Under the pieces are notes generated by a model. The model did not search any database. It was not told where the DNA came from and saw nothing but the letters and a program-made list of their open reading frames with translations. DNA of 64,000 bases from Cryptomeria japonica (lineage: Eukaryota > Streptophyta > Pinopsida > Cupressales > Cupressaceae): NCBI RefSeq assembly GCF_030272615.1, contig NC_081413.1, positions 563,392,010 through 563,456,009 of the forward strand, read 5' to 3'. The position numbers and the translations under genes are program-made. Positions 22,801-35,081 of this stretch are shown here, in pieces. Every line of letters starts with the position of its first letter. Positions within the stretch are counted from its first letter, which is position 1.

Positions 22801-23636
22801 AAAACCCTTTGAATGTGGGCCATTGTGGCTTGATGATGCAAGAGAGATGTGTTGAGGTAGAACTATGTCTTGGAAGGATGTGACTTAGCTGGCTGCCATT
22901 CAATGCTAAAATTTATGGGGAAGTGATCGGACAATGTCACATCAATGAGAGGAGAGACAAGAAGATCTTGATCTTTGAAAAAAGAAAAAAAAGATTGTGT
23001 AGTTATCATAGCACGATCAAGCCTTTCAAAGATTCTGTCCAAGCCAACTCTTAAATTAGAACAAGTGTTCTAGACACCACCTAGGCAGTGGTGGTTGGTG
23101 TTGGGGTCGAAAAGACCCAACTTATTATGCATATAGTACTAGGCTTCCCTCTCGCCAGTTGTTCATCGAAAAGGCAAAATCCCATCCTTATTGATCGCCA
23201 GATCAACCATATCGAAGTCACCACACATGACCCAAGTTGCAGGTGGTAGAGTATTAGAAATCCAATGCCATAAGTGTGATCTATCAACTGCATCATTGGG
23301 AGCATAAACATTAACAATCCCAATGGAACGATTATAAATTGACAACAAAACCCATACAATGCGCTGCATGGGATCATAACCGTGAAAAAGAACTGTAGAA
23401 AGCCAACGAGGTGAAAGGAGAGTAACAACTCCACCTCGACCAGCCTCATGCTAGGAAGCAAAAACTAGGCTATCTAGTGAAATAACATGACATGCACCAA
23501 TAAGTATGAAACCAACAATTTTAACTTCCTCGGGGCAGAGAGCATCTAGGCCTAAAACACATTGATGGATATCTCTAAAAAAATACTTTTTGGTGAGGTC
23601 CATGAGACCTTGAACATTCCATGAGATGTAATTCAT
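19898..23636 (-). pseudogene. LINE ORF2: endonuclease, reverse transcriptase, zf-RVT
   Basis: The start ATG at 23636 opens the endonuclease (MNYISWNVQGL). It continues through VNVYAPND, MCGDFDM and the catalytic SDH in LSDHFPINFSIEW (22923-22931). RT has DDKALGCDGFPCELYKSLWP, LIVHLENTRFIKSRFILDN, FLKIDFAKVYDCIEW and FVDDS as the YADD equivalent (21501-21509). Then come the 'IEKKLAYWITKPVSLADKF' segment and zf-RVT (HFVWCVLFQGF … CHFCGHPKTFMHIFWFC) at about 20110-20270. It ends ILFTLWKDRN with a stop at 19898-19900, and I see no RNase H domain. Length, about 1,245 codons, is normal for plant L1. At least four frameshifts and several stops make it inactive. Confidence 0.87.
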
Positions 23637-24827
23637 GAAAAATCTCGCATTTCATCCTCATCCCCAAGAGAGGAGAAGCTATCGCGCAAAGAATCTAAAC
23701 TGAGACCGGGAAGAGAGTCCCCACCAAAAATAGCTCTTCTTTTCTCTGAACCACCATCTGCTATCTCAGCATGCCCAGAAGGGCTGTGAGAGTGGCCCAA
23801 AGAATGTGGAGTAGAAATCACAGATGTAGCCTGAGGAGTGCAAACCCAAGGGGGTTGAGGGGCACCCTTAGAAAAATCCTTCCCCTACTGGTCAAGGTTT
23901 GAAATCTAAGATAACGATGTAGAGACCACCTGAGCAAATGGTACCTGTGTAGGAGACTCCACCGTCGGCTGAGAACTTGATCTGACGAGTGGCTTTTGGG
24001 TAGAAGCCACAAAGTTCTTGCCTTTTCCTTCTTAACTCCCTCCACAAGTCAAGAGCCAGTCTCCTTAACAAGGGGTTTAATTTTTGAAATAGCCAAGGGA
24101 CAATCCTTGATTTTGTGCTCCATCAAATGCCACCGATAGCATGTGTTGGGAAGGTTCAAATAAAGCACCTTTTGAGTGAAGGTATTGCCACCCACTTGAA
24201 TATCAACAGTTTCTTTCAGATCACGAGAAAGGTCAACATCAACACAGACCCTCTTTTGAGGGCGAGCATTAAAAAACCGGTCTAGTTCAAGACAAATAAC
24301 TTTTCCAACAGACCGAGGAATAGTTTGCATGAAAAAACAATAAGGAAAAGGAAGACCAGGGAACTCAACCCAAATTGAGACTCTCAACTTTTTATCATCT
24401 AAGACAAAAAAGTCTCTAGACCAATACTGGAAAACCAAAAGGGAAGACCGAATGGTCCATGGCCCATGAGAGAGGATAGCCTCAACATGGGAAGGGTTTG
24501 AGAAGCGAAACAAAAAGAATCCCTTGGTGAGGCTTTGGATGCCATCAAGCCGAACTCCATGAGTAGCCTAGGCTTTGGCAATCCAATCACGAAGCATGCT
24601 TTCAGGAGGGATCTTACCACAAAATAACCTATCAAAGTACATTTTTCAAGCCACTCATAGGCATTATCAAAATATTGAATAGGAAGCACAACATTAGACA
24701 AGGACATACCTCGTGAAACACTTTAAGAATGAAATTGCGAGGGCATTTTCTTTGAGGCACGATGAGGGTCCATCGTAGCAACTCCAACACCAACATCTTA
24801 TGCTGGGCTAAAGTTGGTCAGAGCCAT
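23633..24827 (-). pseudogene. LINE ORF1, DUF4283-like RNA-binding protein
   Basis: The likely start is ATG 24827-24825 (MALTNFSPA, then a stop). MSLSNVVLPIQYFDNAYEW follows at 24707 and, after a frame change near 24620, FRFSNPSHVEAILSHGPWTI, FQYWSRDFF, VSIWVEFPGLP and a degenerate knuckle CYRWHLMEHKIKDC, in which the second Cys is Trp. This is the DUF4283/zinc-knuckle layout of plant LINE ORF1, the protein that coats LINE RNA. The C-terminal part is Ser/Pro-rich. The last codons read EMRDFS and the TGA stop overlaps the ATG of ORF2 (ATGA). Confidence 0.82.
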
Positions 24828-25108
24828 AATAAACTCTAGAATCCCATAGTAAATGCGGTCTGAAAAAAGTAGTGCACAACCTCAAACCCTAGCAGAGCTC
24901 ATTCCTTGAACGACATTCCATCTACTAATTTTTATTTTAAAATAATAAGAAAAACATAATACACTAAAGGAGATAATCCTCTCTAAAAGAATATAATTTA
25001 TATATGGTTATATAAATTTTGAAATGGTCAATATATATTTTAAATTAGAATTGTGCAAGTTTAACTATGTTTTAAAAAAAGGGTTAAAAACATGATCTAA
25101 AAACTTCT

Positions 25109-26229
25109 TGTAATATAAAAAATGACACCTTGTACAATTTAGTGCAACAAATGGTGCCTTCCTCCATGTCATCGGAGGTCCTGTATCACCACTTTTGTCT
25201 TTTTGCCCACCTAGATCACTTCATCAGCTTTAGATTGGAATCTTTGTTGACTTATCATCCTCTGGACACTAGTGTGACACATAGATGTTTGCGCGAGGTG
25301 CTAGTGTCCCGCAAATCTGACAATCCACAGGTGGTCGTTTGAGCGTTACACTTGTGCCTAGAAGAAATCATAACACCTTTGCATGCACCCACTGATTTTG
25401 ATTTTCCTTCTAGGGCTTATATATCTCCCATTTGAAGGAATTTAGGAGGATTCTAGATCATTTCTTGCAAGTTGAAGCTCTTGGCAATCTTCTTGAGTAA
25501 TATTCATAGGTTTTCATAAGTCCGCCATTGTTGCAAGCTTGTAGAACACACAATATTTTCAAAGCATCTTCTTTGGATCTTGATAGGGGAGTTATCTCTT
25601 TCTCTCTCTCTCATATTGTTTTATACATTCTCCTTTAATCTATATTTCATTCATCTTTTATTATTTCTTTTCTATCCTTCTTTATCTTTCCTTTTCTTGT
25701 TGAATCTATTGGGTTGTCCATGGAGGTGGAAACACAAAAATGGGGGTTTACTTGAGGCAGACTCCAAAACACAACCCCCCCCCCAACATTTTTCTCCTTT
25801 GCATGTGTGTAGGTTTGTGTTTGTGAGGAGCTCACTTAGCGGGATCTTCATAGCTTGGACATCTTGTGCGGTCATCTTTTGCCTTACCCTCCATCCTTTT
25901 ATTTTATTTCTGATATATGTATTTCTCATATCTTTCAATTATTTATCTTTTGTGAATCCATATGGACATTTAGCATCCTTTTGTATGATTCTATGTTTCT
26001 ATTTATATAGGACGCCAGTGCGTCATGCTATAGTCTCAAATATATGCGCTCATCCTATCCACAAAGACTTGTCAGGGCTATTTGGGGACCCCGCCTGTCT
26101 TGTTTCAGCCTAGCTTTGTTATTTAGTATCCCCTAGCTCACCCTTAGTGCCAATATAGAAGAGGTACTGGAGTGTCAATTTGTTCTCTAGGATCCATCAT
26201 GCTTGAGGTAACAAATTTCCTCCATTACA
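25109..26229 (+). repeat. 5' LTR of element C
   Basis: It starts TGTAATATAAAAAATGACAC and ends CCATTACA. It matches 41628-42754 throughout (shared blocks include ACACCTTGTACAATT and TCTTGAGTAATATTCA). TTATATAT near 25418 is a possible TATA box. Past the end, TTGGTGAACTTGATGTG might be a primer site; the tRNA is not recognised. Confidence 0.82.
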
Positions 26230-26448
26230 TTTTGGTGAACTTGATGTGAAGCCAGTTTCCTTTTTGTATCAGTATTTATCTTTTAGTTCATTGCATATAT
26301 CTAACATATAAAATCTTAAAAAAAAAAAAAAGAGTGTATCTTACATCTCCATTTTAGAATTTGCATTCATTTTTCTTAATCTTTTTGTTTAGAAAGCTTT
26401 ATTAGAAGATCAAACTCTTCGTGTTCTTGTAGTGTAGTCTCAACATCA

Positions 26449-28459
26449 TGAGGCTTGTCTATGAGCTTTATGACCTAGATTGCCACATGAGCCATAGTCA
26501 GGAGGACAACTAGATGAAGTTTCCCTCTCAATCGTTACATTCCTCCTCTACTTAGGACAATGATCTGGGATCCTCTGCTTGACTTAAACAAGCTTTTCAC
26601 CTCTCATCCTCTCCAGATTCCTTTCATGAGAAGATCTTCAGCTGCTAGCTCTTAGAATAATGCCTCAACAAACTCTCTGCCACCTTCTCCTCCTATCATT
26701 GACCACAAATCCACTATCACTATTGAATTTGATTGGATTCGGTCTCTAGAGGAGAACCTGAGAGATTTTGAAGGGTTCCTTAATCGAGAGAATGCCCTCC
26801 CTTATGCTAGGAATGTGGTTAACACTTTAAGAGACATGCTCATCTTAGATAAGAAAGGTTTAGAGATGTTGAGGGCATTGTTCATAATTGTTAAAAACCA
26901 CACACCCTTGGTAGGTTCACCCCCTTAGGATAACCAATTTGATGCCTCTAGTTCTTAGATCAGTGTTGACATACCAAGGTTGAATGTGCATATGGTGGAT
27001 TCTACTTTTCCTACCATCAATGCCTCATCCACTCCCTTGGGTTACAAGAGTTTGTATAGTATCTTGACCTCTAACTCTACAACAAATCATATCTCTACGG
27101 TCAACATTATTACTACATCTACTAGTGGCACTAGTCCTCTTGGAGGTATTGATGGAGATGGTGGCACACATGATGTACCTCTTCCTCCTCCGCCCTCTAA
27201 TCATGTCTTGAACACCATCTTAAAAAAATGGGGTAGTTATAGTTATAGCTTACAAACTTGGCCTCCATGTCTGGTTAATTATCTATGCCTACATACTATA
27301 GGAAGAGTAGCCTTGACATCACTATCCTGAACACCATCCTTCCTCCGATGACTGAATCATTGAAACTCGACAGGTTGAACAGTGATGGGGACCATAATGT
27401 GCACATTAACTCTTTTATCACCATGTGTAGTGATTACCACATCTTGAACTTTGTATTTCTTAAACTGTTCTCGCGGTTCCTTAAGGGAATCACGTTAGAA
27501 TGGTATATCTCCTTGCCAGATCATTCCATCCATACCTTTGATCAACTTATGGATTTTTTCCTTAACAATTTTAGGCTAACATTGGCAATAGGGTCACTAT
27601 CATTGACCTTGTTCATTATAAGAAAAAACCCAACGAAAAAGTCACAGACTTTATCTCAAGATATTAGTCAATCTCTACCAAGATCCCCTTTTCCCTACCA
27701 GATAGTGATTTGCAGAGGATGTTCATTGGCAACCTGCAACCAACATTGAGGGAGAAGCTGTCTCTTAATCATTATCAAAACTTTTCCAATATATGTTCCA
27801 CACTCACATACTACCACCACACCATGGTACAATTCAAAGATTATAGTTCGAACCCTTGTGGTGGGTCTTTCGTAGGCACGTCCATAGAAGGGTATAGAAA
27901 GAACAAAGTTGTAGCTAATTTTGTGGTTCTTTCTTTGATAGTTTCTACACAAAGATCAAAATAGAATAGAGTCATCACTAAATTGAATGACTCCTACTTA
28001 ATCATAATGAAACAATTGCTAAAAGATAATTTGATTACCCTTCCCTAGGGTAGATCATTGTTTGATAACAAACCCTATTCGCATTGGTATGACAGGTCAA
28101 AATTTTGTCATTACCATCATGTACCTAGTCATGACATTGAGAAATGTTATCATCTTCAAAATATTGTCCAAGGTCACATCAACAGTGGTGCAATTAAAGT
28201 TGGTGAGAGGAAGTATAATTCAAACAAATTTGTTGATAAGACCAATTCTAATTTACAGATCTACACCAATCCATTTCTCCCGCGTTTGAAGAATTTTATT
28301 TTCACATTATATCCACCTTCAAATGATGGTCCATTTGTGAACATGGTCACCATCACTCCTATTTGTTCGCCTCCTAGCCAGGAGAGAAAAGTGTCTGACA
28401 TGTCATTGTCATTCACTCCTCTTGATGTCCCATATTGTGAAGAGCCTGCTCCTCTATAA
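26449..28459 (+). pseudogene. Gypsy-type gag of element C
   Basis: The N-terminal region (about 26740-27230) reads ENLRDFEGFLNRENALPYAR then a Ser/Thr/Pro-rich stretch. The gag core at 27342-27570 is clear: LDRLNSDGDHNVHINSFITM, FLKLFSRFLKGITLEWYISL and FDQLMDFFLNNF. The frame then shifts. 27710-27850 continues with MFIGNLQPTLREKLSLNHYQ. At 28058-28200 the Cys/His knuckle FCHYHHVPSHDIEKCYHLQN is the same type as in element E. Stops and at least two frameshifts inactivate it. Gag binds element RNA and forms the particle; a working gag could in principle be supplied by a relative. Confidence 0.78.
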
Positions 28460-29119
28460 ATCCCTACTAAATTGAATGGTCAAACTATCATAGGTGTGAT
28501 GGTTGACCCATCATGCAGAGTCAATGTCATCACAAAGGAGACTCAATTGATGAACAGTTGGCATAGGCTTACATATGACAAATTTTGAGCAACCCTGAGG
28601 ATGCATGACAATTTCTCTATCCCTCCTTTGGGAAGCATAACCTTGATGGTCCTCATCGGAGCCAATGCTATTTTGTCAACCTTTATTATCATTCTTGAGG
28701 TAGACCTTTTTCACATTAAGTTGGGAATTCCTTGGCTAATAGCAGTTGACGTGGTCCCCTTAGTTAAGCATAAAACTCTGAAGTTCTCCCATGAGGGTTC
28801 AGTCCATGTCATCCAAGACACTCGATACTAACCCCTCGTAGCTCAGGGATATTTTTCATTGGATCATTTCTAGTCTACTCTAATGGGGCCCATTCTTCCC
28901 CATGGTGATTTGATGTACCGTACTTACTATAAGCATAAGATGGGGGAGTTAGCCCCTAAGTCAGTGCAACCTAGTTATTCATTACTGCTTCCTACATTGA
29001 CTTCTACTTCATCAATTATGGTGCTAGAGAGGGTGGTGTCTTCTACTCCTTCATCATCAAGGGTTGAGGTTAAATATACTCCCTTGAGAATACCTCCTCA
29101 TCCATCTCGAATTGTCTAG
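28460..29119 (+). pseudogene. Protease region of element C
   Basis: The frame reads IIGVMVDPSCRVNVITKET, where VDPS stands at the place of the D-[ST]-G triad. Then a stop (28585-28590) and the stretch 28601-28831: ILEVDLFHIKLGIPWLIAVD and VKHKTLKFSHEGSVHVIQD. The 'LGIPWL … KHKTLKF' ending is the protease C-terminal signature found in plant gypsy polyproteins. The segment to 29119 is a Pro/Ser-rich linker. The unusual triad suggests loss of catalysis or a divergent family; I cannot tell which. Confidence 0.65.
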
Positions 29120-29777
29120 CTTCCAGTGGTGTCTTATGCTCCCATATCCGCCCCTAATGTGGATAGGGGAAAGGAACTCGTGACATCCAAGTTTGCATCC
29201 CTGTTGGCCATTTGGTGGAATTGATTATGTGTTGCATTATTGTTTTGTCATTGATGTCAACACTACCTATTTGGATGCTTTACCGACACCCTTCTGGTCT
29301 CGATAGGTTGAGTGGTTTCTAGTTGGTTTGGATTCAGCATAATCTGGTATGGTTTGGTTATGGAATCGGCTTATTCATGATACTCATGTTCATATTCAGT
29401 AAGTTGGTTTTGGTTTGGTGATCAGATGCTATCCTGCTTGGCTTGTGGTTCCGATGAGGGTTTCATCGGTAGAGCTTTTGATGTAGATCTTTGATGATAT
29501 GCATAAGTGGTGTTGGTGTAGCTTCTGATGGAGATTCAAGATGTTGTTGGTGATCATGTTTGAGACTTGGTGGATGATGATAATTGCTTTAGTGTGTGGA
29601 CCTATATTGGGTCCCGATTGATCTAGGTTATAGACCGGCTTAATGTAACATGTGGATTGGACCTCTTGATGTGTTTCCAAGATGTCTTATGTCTTGGATA
29701 TTATTTGTTTGGTCTAAGGCTGGCATATTTTGTAATTATGTACTTGGTTTATTGTTTGGTGGCTGACTTGATTGTTT

Positions 29778-31205
29778 TGTTGGCATTATGAGAACCGGTA
29801 TGAGGCCATGAACCGGTATGAGGACATAATGACATTGAATGTTGTAATTGATGTCAATATGCTAAAGAAGAGAGAACCGGTGTAACATTGTGAACTGATA
29901 TATGTGCCGAAGTGAAGTGGTATGTTTGTTCAAGGTGAAACAATAAGTTGATATGAGAACCGGTACATGGAAGCTTTGTATGACTACCGGTTGGTAGTCT
30001 CAACTTCAGGGTTTCCAATTTAAGTGCTTCAAGCCTGTGTGACTCAACCAGTGACTTTGTGTGATGAGTTAGCCTTGTAACAAAGAACAGATCATGTTGC
30101 CATGTCAGCCTTGTGCATGTGAAGGATCTTGTATGAAGACAATTTTTCCTATCTACCTCAGAAATGTGCGAAGTCTGTAAACGGTGAAAACGCATGATGG
30201 GTTATTAGCTGCCATGAAAGCAGTGGAAAACAAATGATGGAGAACGTCTTGAGATTGGTTCAAGGCTATTGCATTTAATGCAATGTTCTCAATGGTCAAG
30301 ATTGAACCATTTGAATTGCTTAACCTAACAGGTTTAGGGTTTAGGGTTTATGCTACCGACTTGTCTGTTTCCTATAAGGTTGATGGTGTGTCTTTTTTTG
30401 AGGTTGTTGGCAAAAGTTGTGTGTGTGTATCCAAGTGAAGTGATACATGATTCTTGCCAGACTAGAGGAGAGAGGTGATATCTGCAGAGTGAAAGTGCAG
30501 AAGGTGAAGAGGAGCTAAAGCGGATCTACATTGGCATTGAGTGCTGTTCCCAGGTCATTGTAATACCTATTGATCTCTAACCACTTCAACAGTTGAGAAA
30601 TCCCTTAACAAGGTAGCTTTAACTGGCTTACTGTAAATCCTTTAATAGGGTGACTCAAAACCATTGAGTTCTTGAAATCCTCTAACAAGGTAACCTTTAA
30701 CCGGGTTTAACTCTTAATCGGGTATTCTAGCCATCCCTTAACTGGGTGATCCCTGACAGGATGGGTTCCTAATAGAACCTATTGTATCAGTCTTTAACCA
30801 GATAAGGCTCCTAACAAAGTGGACTTCTAAAGAGTTTGGAATAGCTTGTGGGTATTCATCCCCACCGTGATTTTTCCCAGTTGGGTTTGCACGTGAAAAA
30901 TCTGTGTGTCATGTGTGATGTTTTCATGTGATGGTTTAGTGTCTTATGTCTGACTGTAAATCATGTTGATCTAGCTGTTCATATGTTTTTGATGATTGAT
31001 TACCTATTCATGCACTAGGGTGAAGTGGAAATGAAGTATTAGATTATATGAAAAGATAAGTGTCAACCGGTTTATGCTTATCTCAGTTATTCTGGGTTTT
31101 GCTGGTTGTACTGTGTTTAAAACCGGTGTTACCATTTGTTTGTCAAAGCGCAGTGTCTGCTGACAAACAGGTTTTTGGTATCATCTGTTCATCATTGAGT
31201 TATCA
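29778..31205 (+). repeat. 5' LTR of A2
   Basis: It starts TGTTGGCATTATG and ends GAGTTATCA. It is 54 bp shorter than the 3' LTR, because the stretch with the C-rich CCCCCCTCTCA block near the end is missing here. It carries CCGGTATG motifs and TTTAGGG at 30333. Confidence 0.92.
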
Positions 31206-31207
31206 AT

Positions 31208-31219
31208 TGGTATTAGAGC
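31208..31219 (+). promoter_or_regulatory. Primer-binding site of A2 (tRNA-iMet)
   Basis: TGGTATTAGAGC begins two bases after the LTR. One C-to-T change separates it from the initiator-Met complement TGGTATCAGAGC. Confidence 0.85.
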
Positions 31220-31276
31220 TTCCTCCAGGTCCTCTATGTTATAAGCTTAGCCGCTTGAGGAAAAGATCCCCATCCA

Positions 31277-32310
31277 ATGATGAAGAGGGAAGGTCCAAAG
31301 TTCAACAAAGATAATTTTAGTATATGGAAAGATAGGATAAAGATATACATCAGAAGCATGGGTGCTCAACACTGGAGCTATGTGGAGAATGCTTATGTTT
31401 CCCCTACTGGTACTCTCACCGATGACCAAAAGAGAGAGATGCAGGAGAATGGACAAGTCATGGAAGCCCTAATCAGTAGTTTATCTGACATTGAGTTTAT
31501 TAATGTCCAAGATAAAGTAAATCCCAAAGAAGTATGGGATACTCCTGAAAATATCTATGGCGGTGATGAGCATGTAAAACAAGCTAAGGAAGAAAGCCTT
31601 AAAGGGAAGTTTGAAGACATGCAGATGGTTGAAGGTGAGACCATTCGACAGTATGGAATAAGAATCAAAACTATTGTCGAAGATATCAAGAGTGCAGGTG
31701 GTAAAATAGAAGATTCCACTGTGGTAAGCAAAGTTCTGAGATCCTTATTACCAGTCTATGCAATAAGGGTTGCTTCTATTAAGGAGTTGAGATCAATAGA
31801 CAAGACTAAGGTATTCCTAGACTCCATCATTGCAAAGTTGATAGCCTATGAGCTAAATAGTTTTGATGGTAGTATTCAGAAGACTGAATCAACTTTTAAA
31901 GATTCTGTTGTACCATCCAAAAAAGGAAAAGAAACAAGAACTAGTGGTGAACCAAGACAGAGCAGAGTAATGGATGATGAGGAGTTTCTAATGGAATTTG
32001 AAGCTCTTCTTGCCAGGAAACTTCCTAAAGGAACCGATAAATACAGAGGTAAGCTCCCTTTGAAATGATTTTCTTGCAACCAGATAGGACATATTGTTGT
32101 AAACTGTCCTAATGGTGACAACAAGGACAAATTGGAAAGGTTTAAGAAATTCAAAGGAGGAAACCGAAGAAACTGTTTTGTGGCAGTTGATGAAGGTGTC
32201 ATAGACAAGGAATTAGAAGATGAAGAAAATGAAGATATTGTGTTTGTTGTTGTCAAGGAAGATGTGTCAGATAAGAAGGCTCTTGTCTCCCACTTTGATA
32301 ATTCCAATGA
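31277..32310 (+). pseudogene. Copia gag (UBN2 type) of A2
   Basis: It starts ATGATGAAG at 31277 (MMKREGPKFNKDNFSIWKDR). The UBN2-type core (ENGQVMEALISSLSDIEF, VWDTPENIYGGDEHVKQAK, FEDMQMVEGETIRQYGIRIK, SKVLRSLLPVYAIRVASI) is uninterrupted for 263 codons. A single TGA at 32066-32068 falls exactly on the first Cys position of the nucleocapsid knuckle, followed by FSCNQIGHIVVNCPNG. The frame then continues through an acidic segment (DEENEDIVFVVVKEDV) into protease. Except for this stop the gag looks readable. Sequence and length match A1 and D, so all three are one family. Confidence 0.9.
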
Positions 32311-33580
32311 GTGGATTATTGACAGTGGTTGTTCTCACCATATGACTAGTGACTGGACAAATTATTTATCCTTGGAAGAATATGATGGTGGTGTGGTTCG
32401 CTTTGGTAATGATGCACCATGTATGGTCAAAGGAAGAGGGTCCATCTCTCTGAATGGAAAGAGTAGTGTTGACAATGTGTATTGGGTTGATGGTCTCAGA
32501 CACAACCTTCTAAGTGTTGCCCAGCTGAATGATAGTGGTCTCACTCTTGAATTCAAGAATGGTGAATTGGTGGCCATTGGCATGCAAACCAAAGGTAACC
32601 TATTTCAACTGAATGCAAATATCAATACATGTCTTCTGGCCAAGTTTGATGACAGCTGGATATGGCATAGGAGACTCTACCATGTAAACTTTGACAACAT
32701 TGTAAAGGTCAGTAAGATCAAGGTAGTTAAAGGGTTGTCGGTGTTGAGCAAACCAGAAAATACCTTGTGCAGAGAATGTCAATTGGGGAAAATGTCTTCC
32801 TCAACCTTTAAAGGTAAACCTTTCACTATTGACAATCTACTTGATCTTGTGCATACTGATTTGTGTGGTCCTATGAAAACTAGGAGTGTGCAGGGTGATA
32901 GGTACTTCATGATTCTGACTGATGACTACTCAAGAATGATGTGGGTCACATTCTTGAAGGATAAGTCTAAAGCTTTTGGGAAGTTCAAAGCTTTCAAAGC
33001 ATTAGTGGAGAAGGAAAGCGGTAAAAGGATCAAGTGCCTTAGAACTGATCAAGGAGGGGAATTCACTTCCAGTGAATTCAACAAGTATTGTGAAGAACAT
33101 GGCATCAAGAGGCAACTGTCTACCCCCCAGACTCCACAACAAAATGGCCTAGCAGAGAGGAATAACCGGACATTGGTTGAAGCAACAAGAACAATGTTGT
33201 TTCAAGGAAAGGTCACTCACATCTTTTGGAGAGAAGCGGTGAGCACAACAATCTACACAATGAACCAGGTACTCATCAAGAAAGGTAAGGATAAAACTCC
33301 TTATGAGTATTGGACCGGTAAGACACCTGTGGTTAGTTACTTTAGAGTGTTTGGTAGTAAATGTTACATCAAGAGGAGCAAACACCAAAGCAAATTTGAT
33401 GCAAAATGTGATGAGGGAATATTCCTAGGGTATTCCACCAAAAGCAAAGCTCTCAAGTGTTTCAATAATAGGACTCAGAGAATTATGGAAAGCATCAATG
33501 TGAGAGTTGATGAAACCTTTGAGAAAATTAAGGAAACTAGCAGTAAGCAAGCGGTAAATGAACCGGTTGTAACTTTCTAG
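32311..33580 (+). pseudogene. Copia protease and integrase of A2
   Basis: Protease shows the intact WIIDSGCSHHMT (Asp at 32321). The pre-integrase zinc site is WIWHRRLYHVNFDN … CRECQLGK. The integrase DDE triad is complete: Asp in VHTDLCGPM (32858), Asp in LRTDQGGEF (33047) and Glu in QNGLAERNN (33155). Spacing is 63 residues between the Asps and 36 from the second Asp to the Glu. The tail has FGSKCYIKRSKHQSKFD and FLGYSTKSKALKCF. A TAG at 33578-33580 replaces the Trp seen in A1. No other stop interrupts these 420 codons. Integrase would join cDNA to host DNA in the nucleus. Confidence 0.92.
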
Positions 33581-35081
33581 GAACTAGTTGCCAGTCAACC
33601 GAGTACCAGTAACAGTGTTCCTACACTGGTAGATGTAGATGCTAATACTAATGAAGAAGAGGATGAAGAAGAAAAGCAAGAGGAATTTGTTAAGACCATT
33701 CCTCGGCATGTCAAGCTGAATCATGATCTTAAGAAGATCATAGGAGATAAGGATGCAGGAATCCTTACAAGAAGAAAGGTCAAAGAAAATTCATGTATGA
33801 TTTCTGAATTTGATTCCTAAATCATTCAAAGAAGCACATAAAGATGAAGACTGGATCAAGGCAATGGAAGAGGAACTTGACTAGATAGAGAAAAAAGGTA
33901 CATGGTCTTTGGTACCCAGATAGGAGCATAAAAATGTCATGGGTACCAAATGGGTTTTTTAGAAATAAGCTGAATGAGGATGGCATAGTGATTAGAAACA
34001 AAGCCAGACTAGTGTGTAAGGGATACACCCAAGAAGAAGGAGAAGACTATGGAGAAACCTTTTCTCCTGTAGCCAGATTGGAAGGAGTTTGTATGCTTCT
34101 TGCATATGCAACTTTTAAAGGATTCAAAGTATATCAAATGGATGTAAAATTTGCATTCCTAAATGGTGTACTTGAAGAGGAGATGTATATAGAGCAACTA
34201 GATTGGTTTTCCCTATTTGAAGATAGTGACATGGTGTGTAGGATACATAAAGCCTTATATGGTCTAAAGTAGGCACCTAGAGCATGGTATGAACATCTGC
34301 ACTCCCATCTTGTGGATATTGGATTTGAGAGAACAAGGGAAGATATCAATATCTACTTGAAATCTAAAGGAGATCAGATCCTAATCTATGAGGTATTTGT
34401 TGATGACAATAACTTTGGTGGAGATGACAAGATGAGTCATGAGTTTGCAGATGAGATGAAGAAATAGTTTGAGATGCCACTCATTGGGGAGATTAGGTTC
34501 TTCATTGGACTGTAGATTCAACAGATGAAGGATGGAATCTTTATCACTCAGTCCAAGTATGTCAAAGAGGTGTTGAAGACCTTTGACATGGAAGATAGCC
34601 AACCAGTTGGTACACCAATGGTGACTGGTTGTAAACTATCCTAAGAGGATGACTCAGCATTGGTTAATGAGAAGGAATACCGATCAATGATTGGTAAGTT
34701 GCATTATGTAGTGCATAGTAGACTAGATATTGCACATGTAGTTGGCATTACTGCAAGGTTCCAAAAAAGTCCAAGAGAATCCCACTTGGTAGTAGTCAAG
34801 AGGATTCTTAGGTATATGAAGGGAATAGTTAACTATGGATTGTGGTATCCATATAGCAATGATTTCAACATGAAAGTATTCACAGATGCTGATTGGGAAG
34901 GTAATGTGGATGACCAAAAGAGCACAATCGGTGGTAGACTGGTCTCATGGATGATTAAGAAGTAGAGTTGTATCTCTCAATCTACAACGGAAGCAGAGTA
35001 TGTTGCAGCCTTCATGAACTACACTCCGACAATTTGGATGAAGCATGTATTAAATGAATTCAAAGTTCCTATATCTGAACC

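Larger units (their letters stand above)
19232..24938 (-). mobile_element. L1-type LINE, near full length, minus strand
   Basis: Reading right to left: a short 5' region, ORF1 (DUF4283-like), ORF2 (endonuclease, RT, zf-RVT) and a 3' UTR of about 670 bp. The 3' UTR has a terminal hairpin (19261-19278) and a T-rich end. A 9-bp direct repeat aaaataata at 19223-19231 and 24939-24947 fits the two ends and is the best candidate target duplication. An alternative repeat (tactaattt at 19187 and 24923) is less well placed. There is no real A-tail left. Both ORFs carry stops and frameshifts. Confidence 0.85.
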
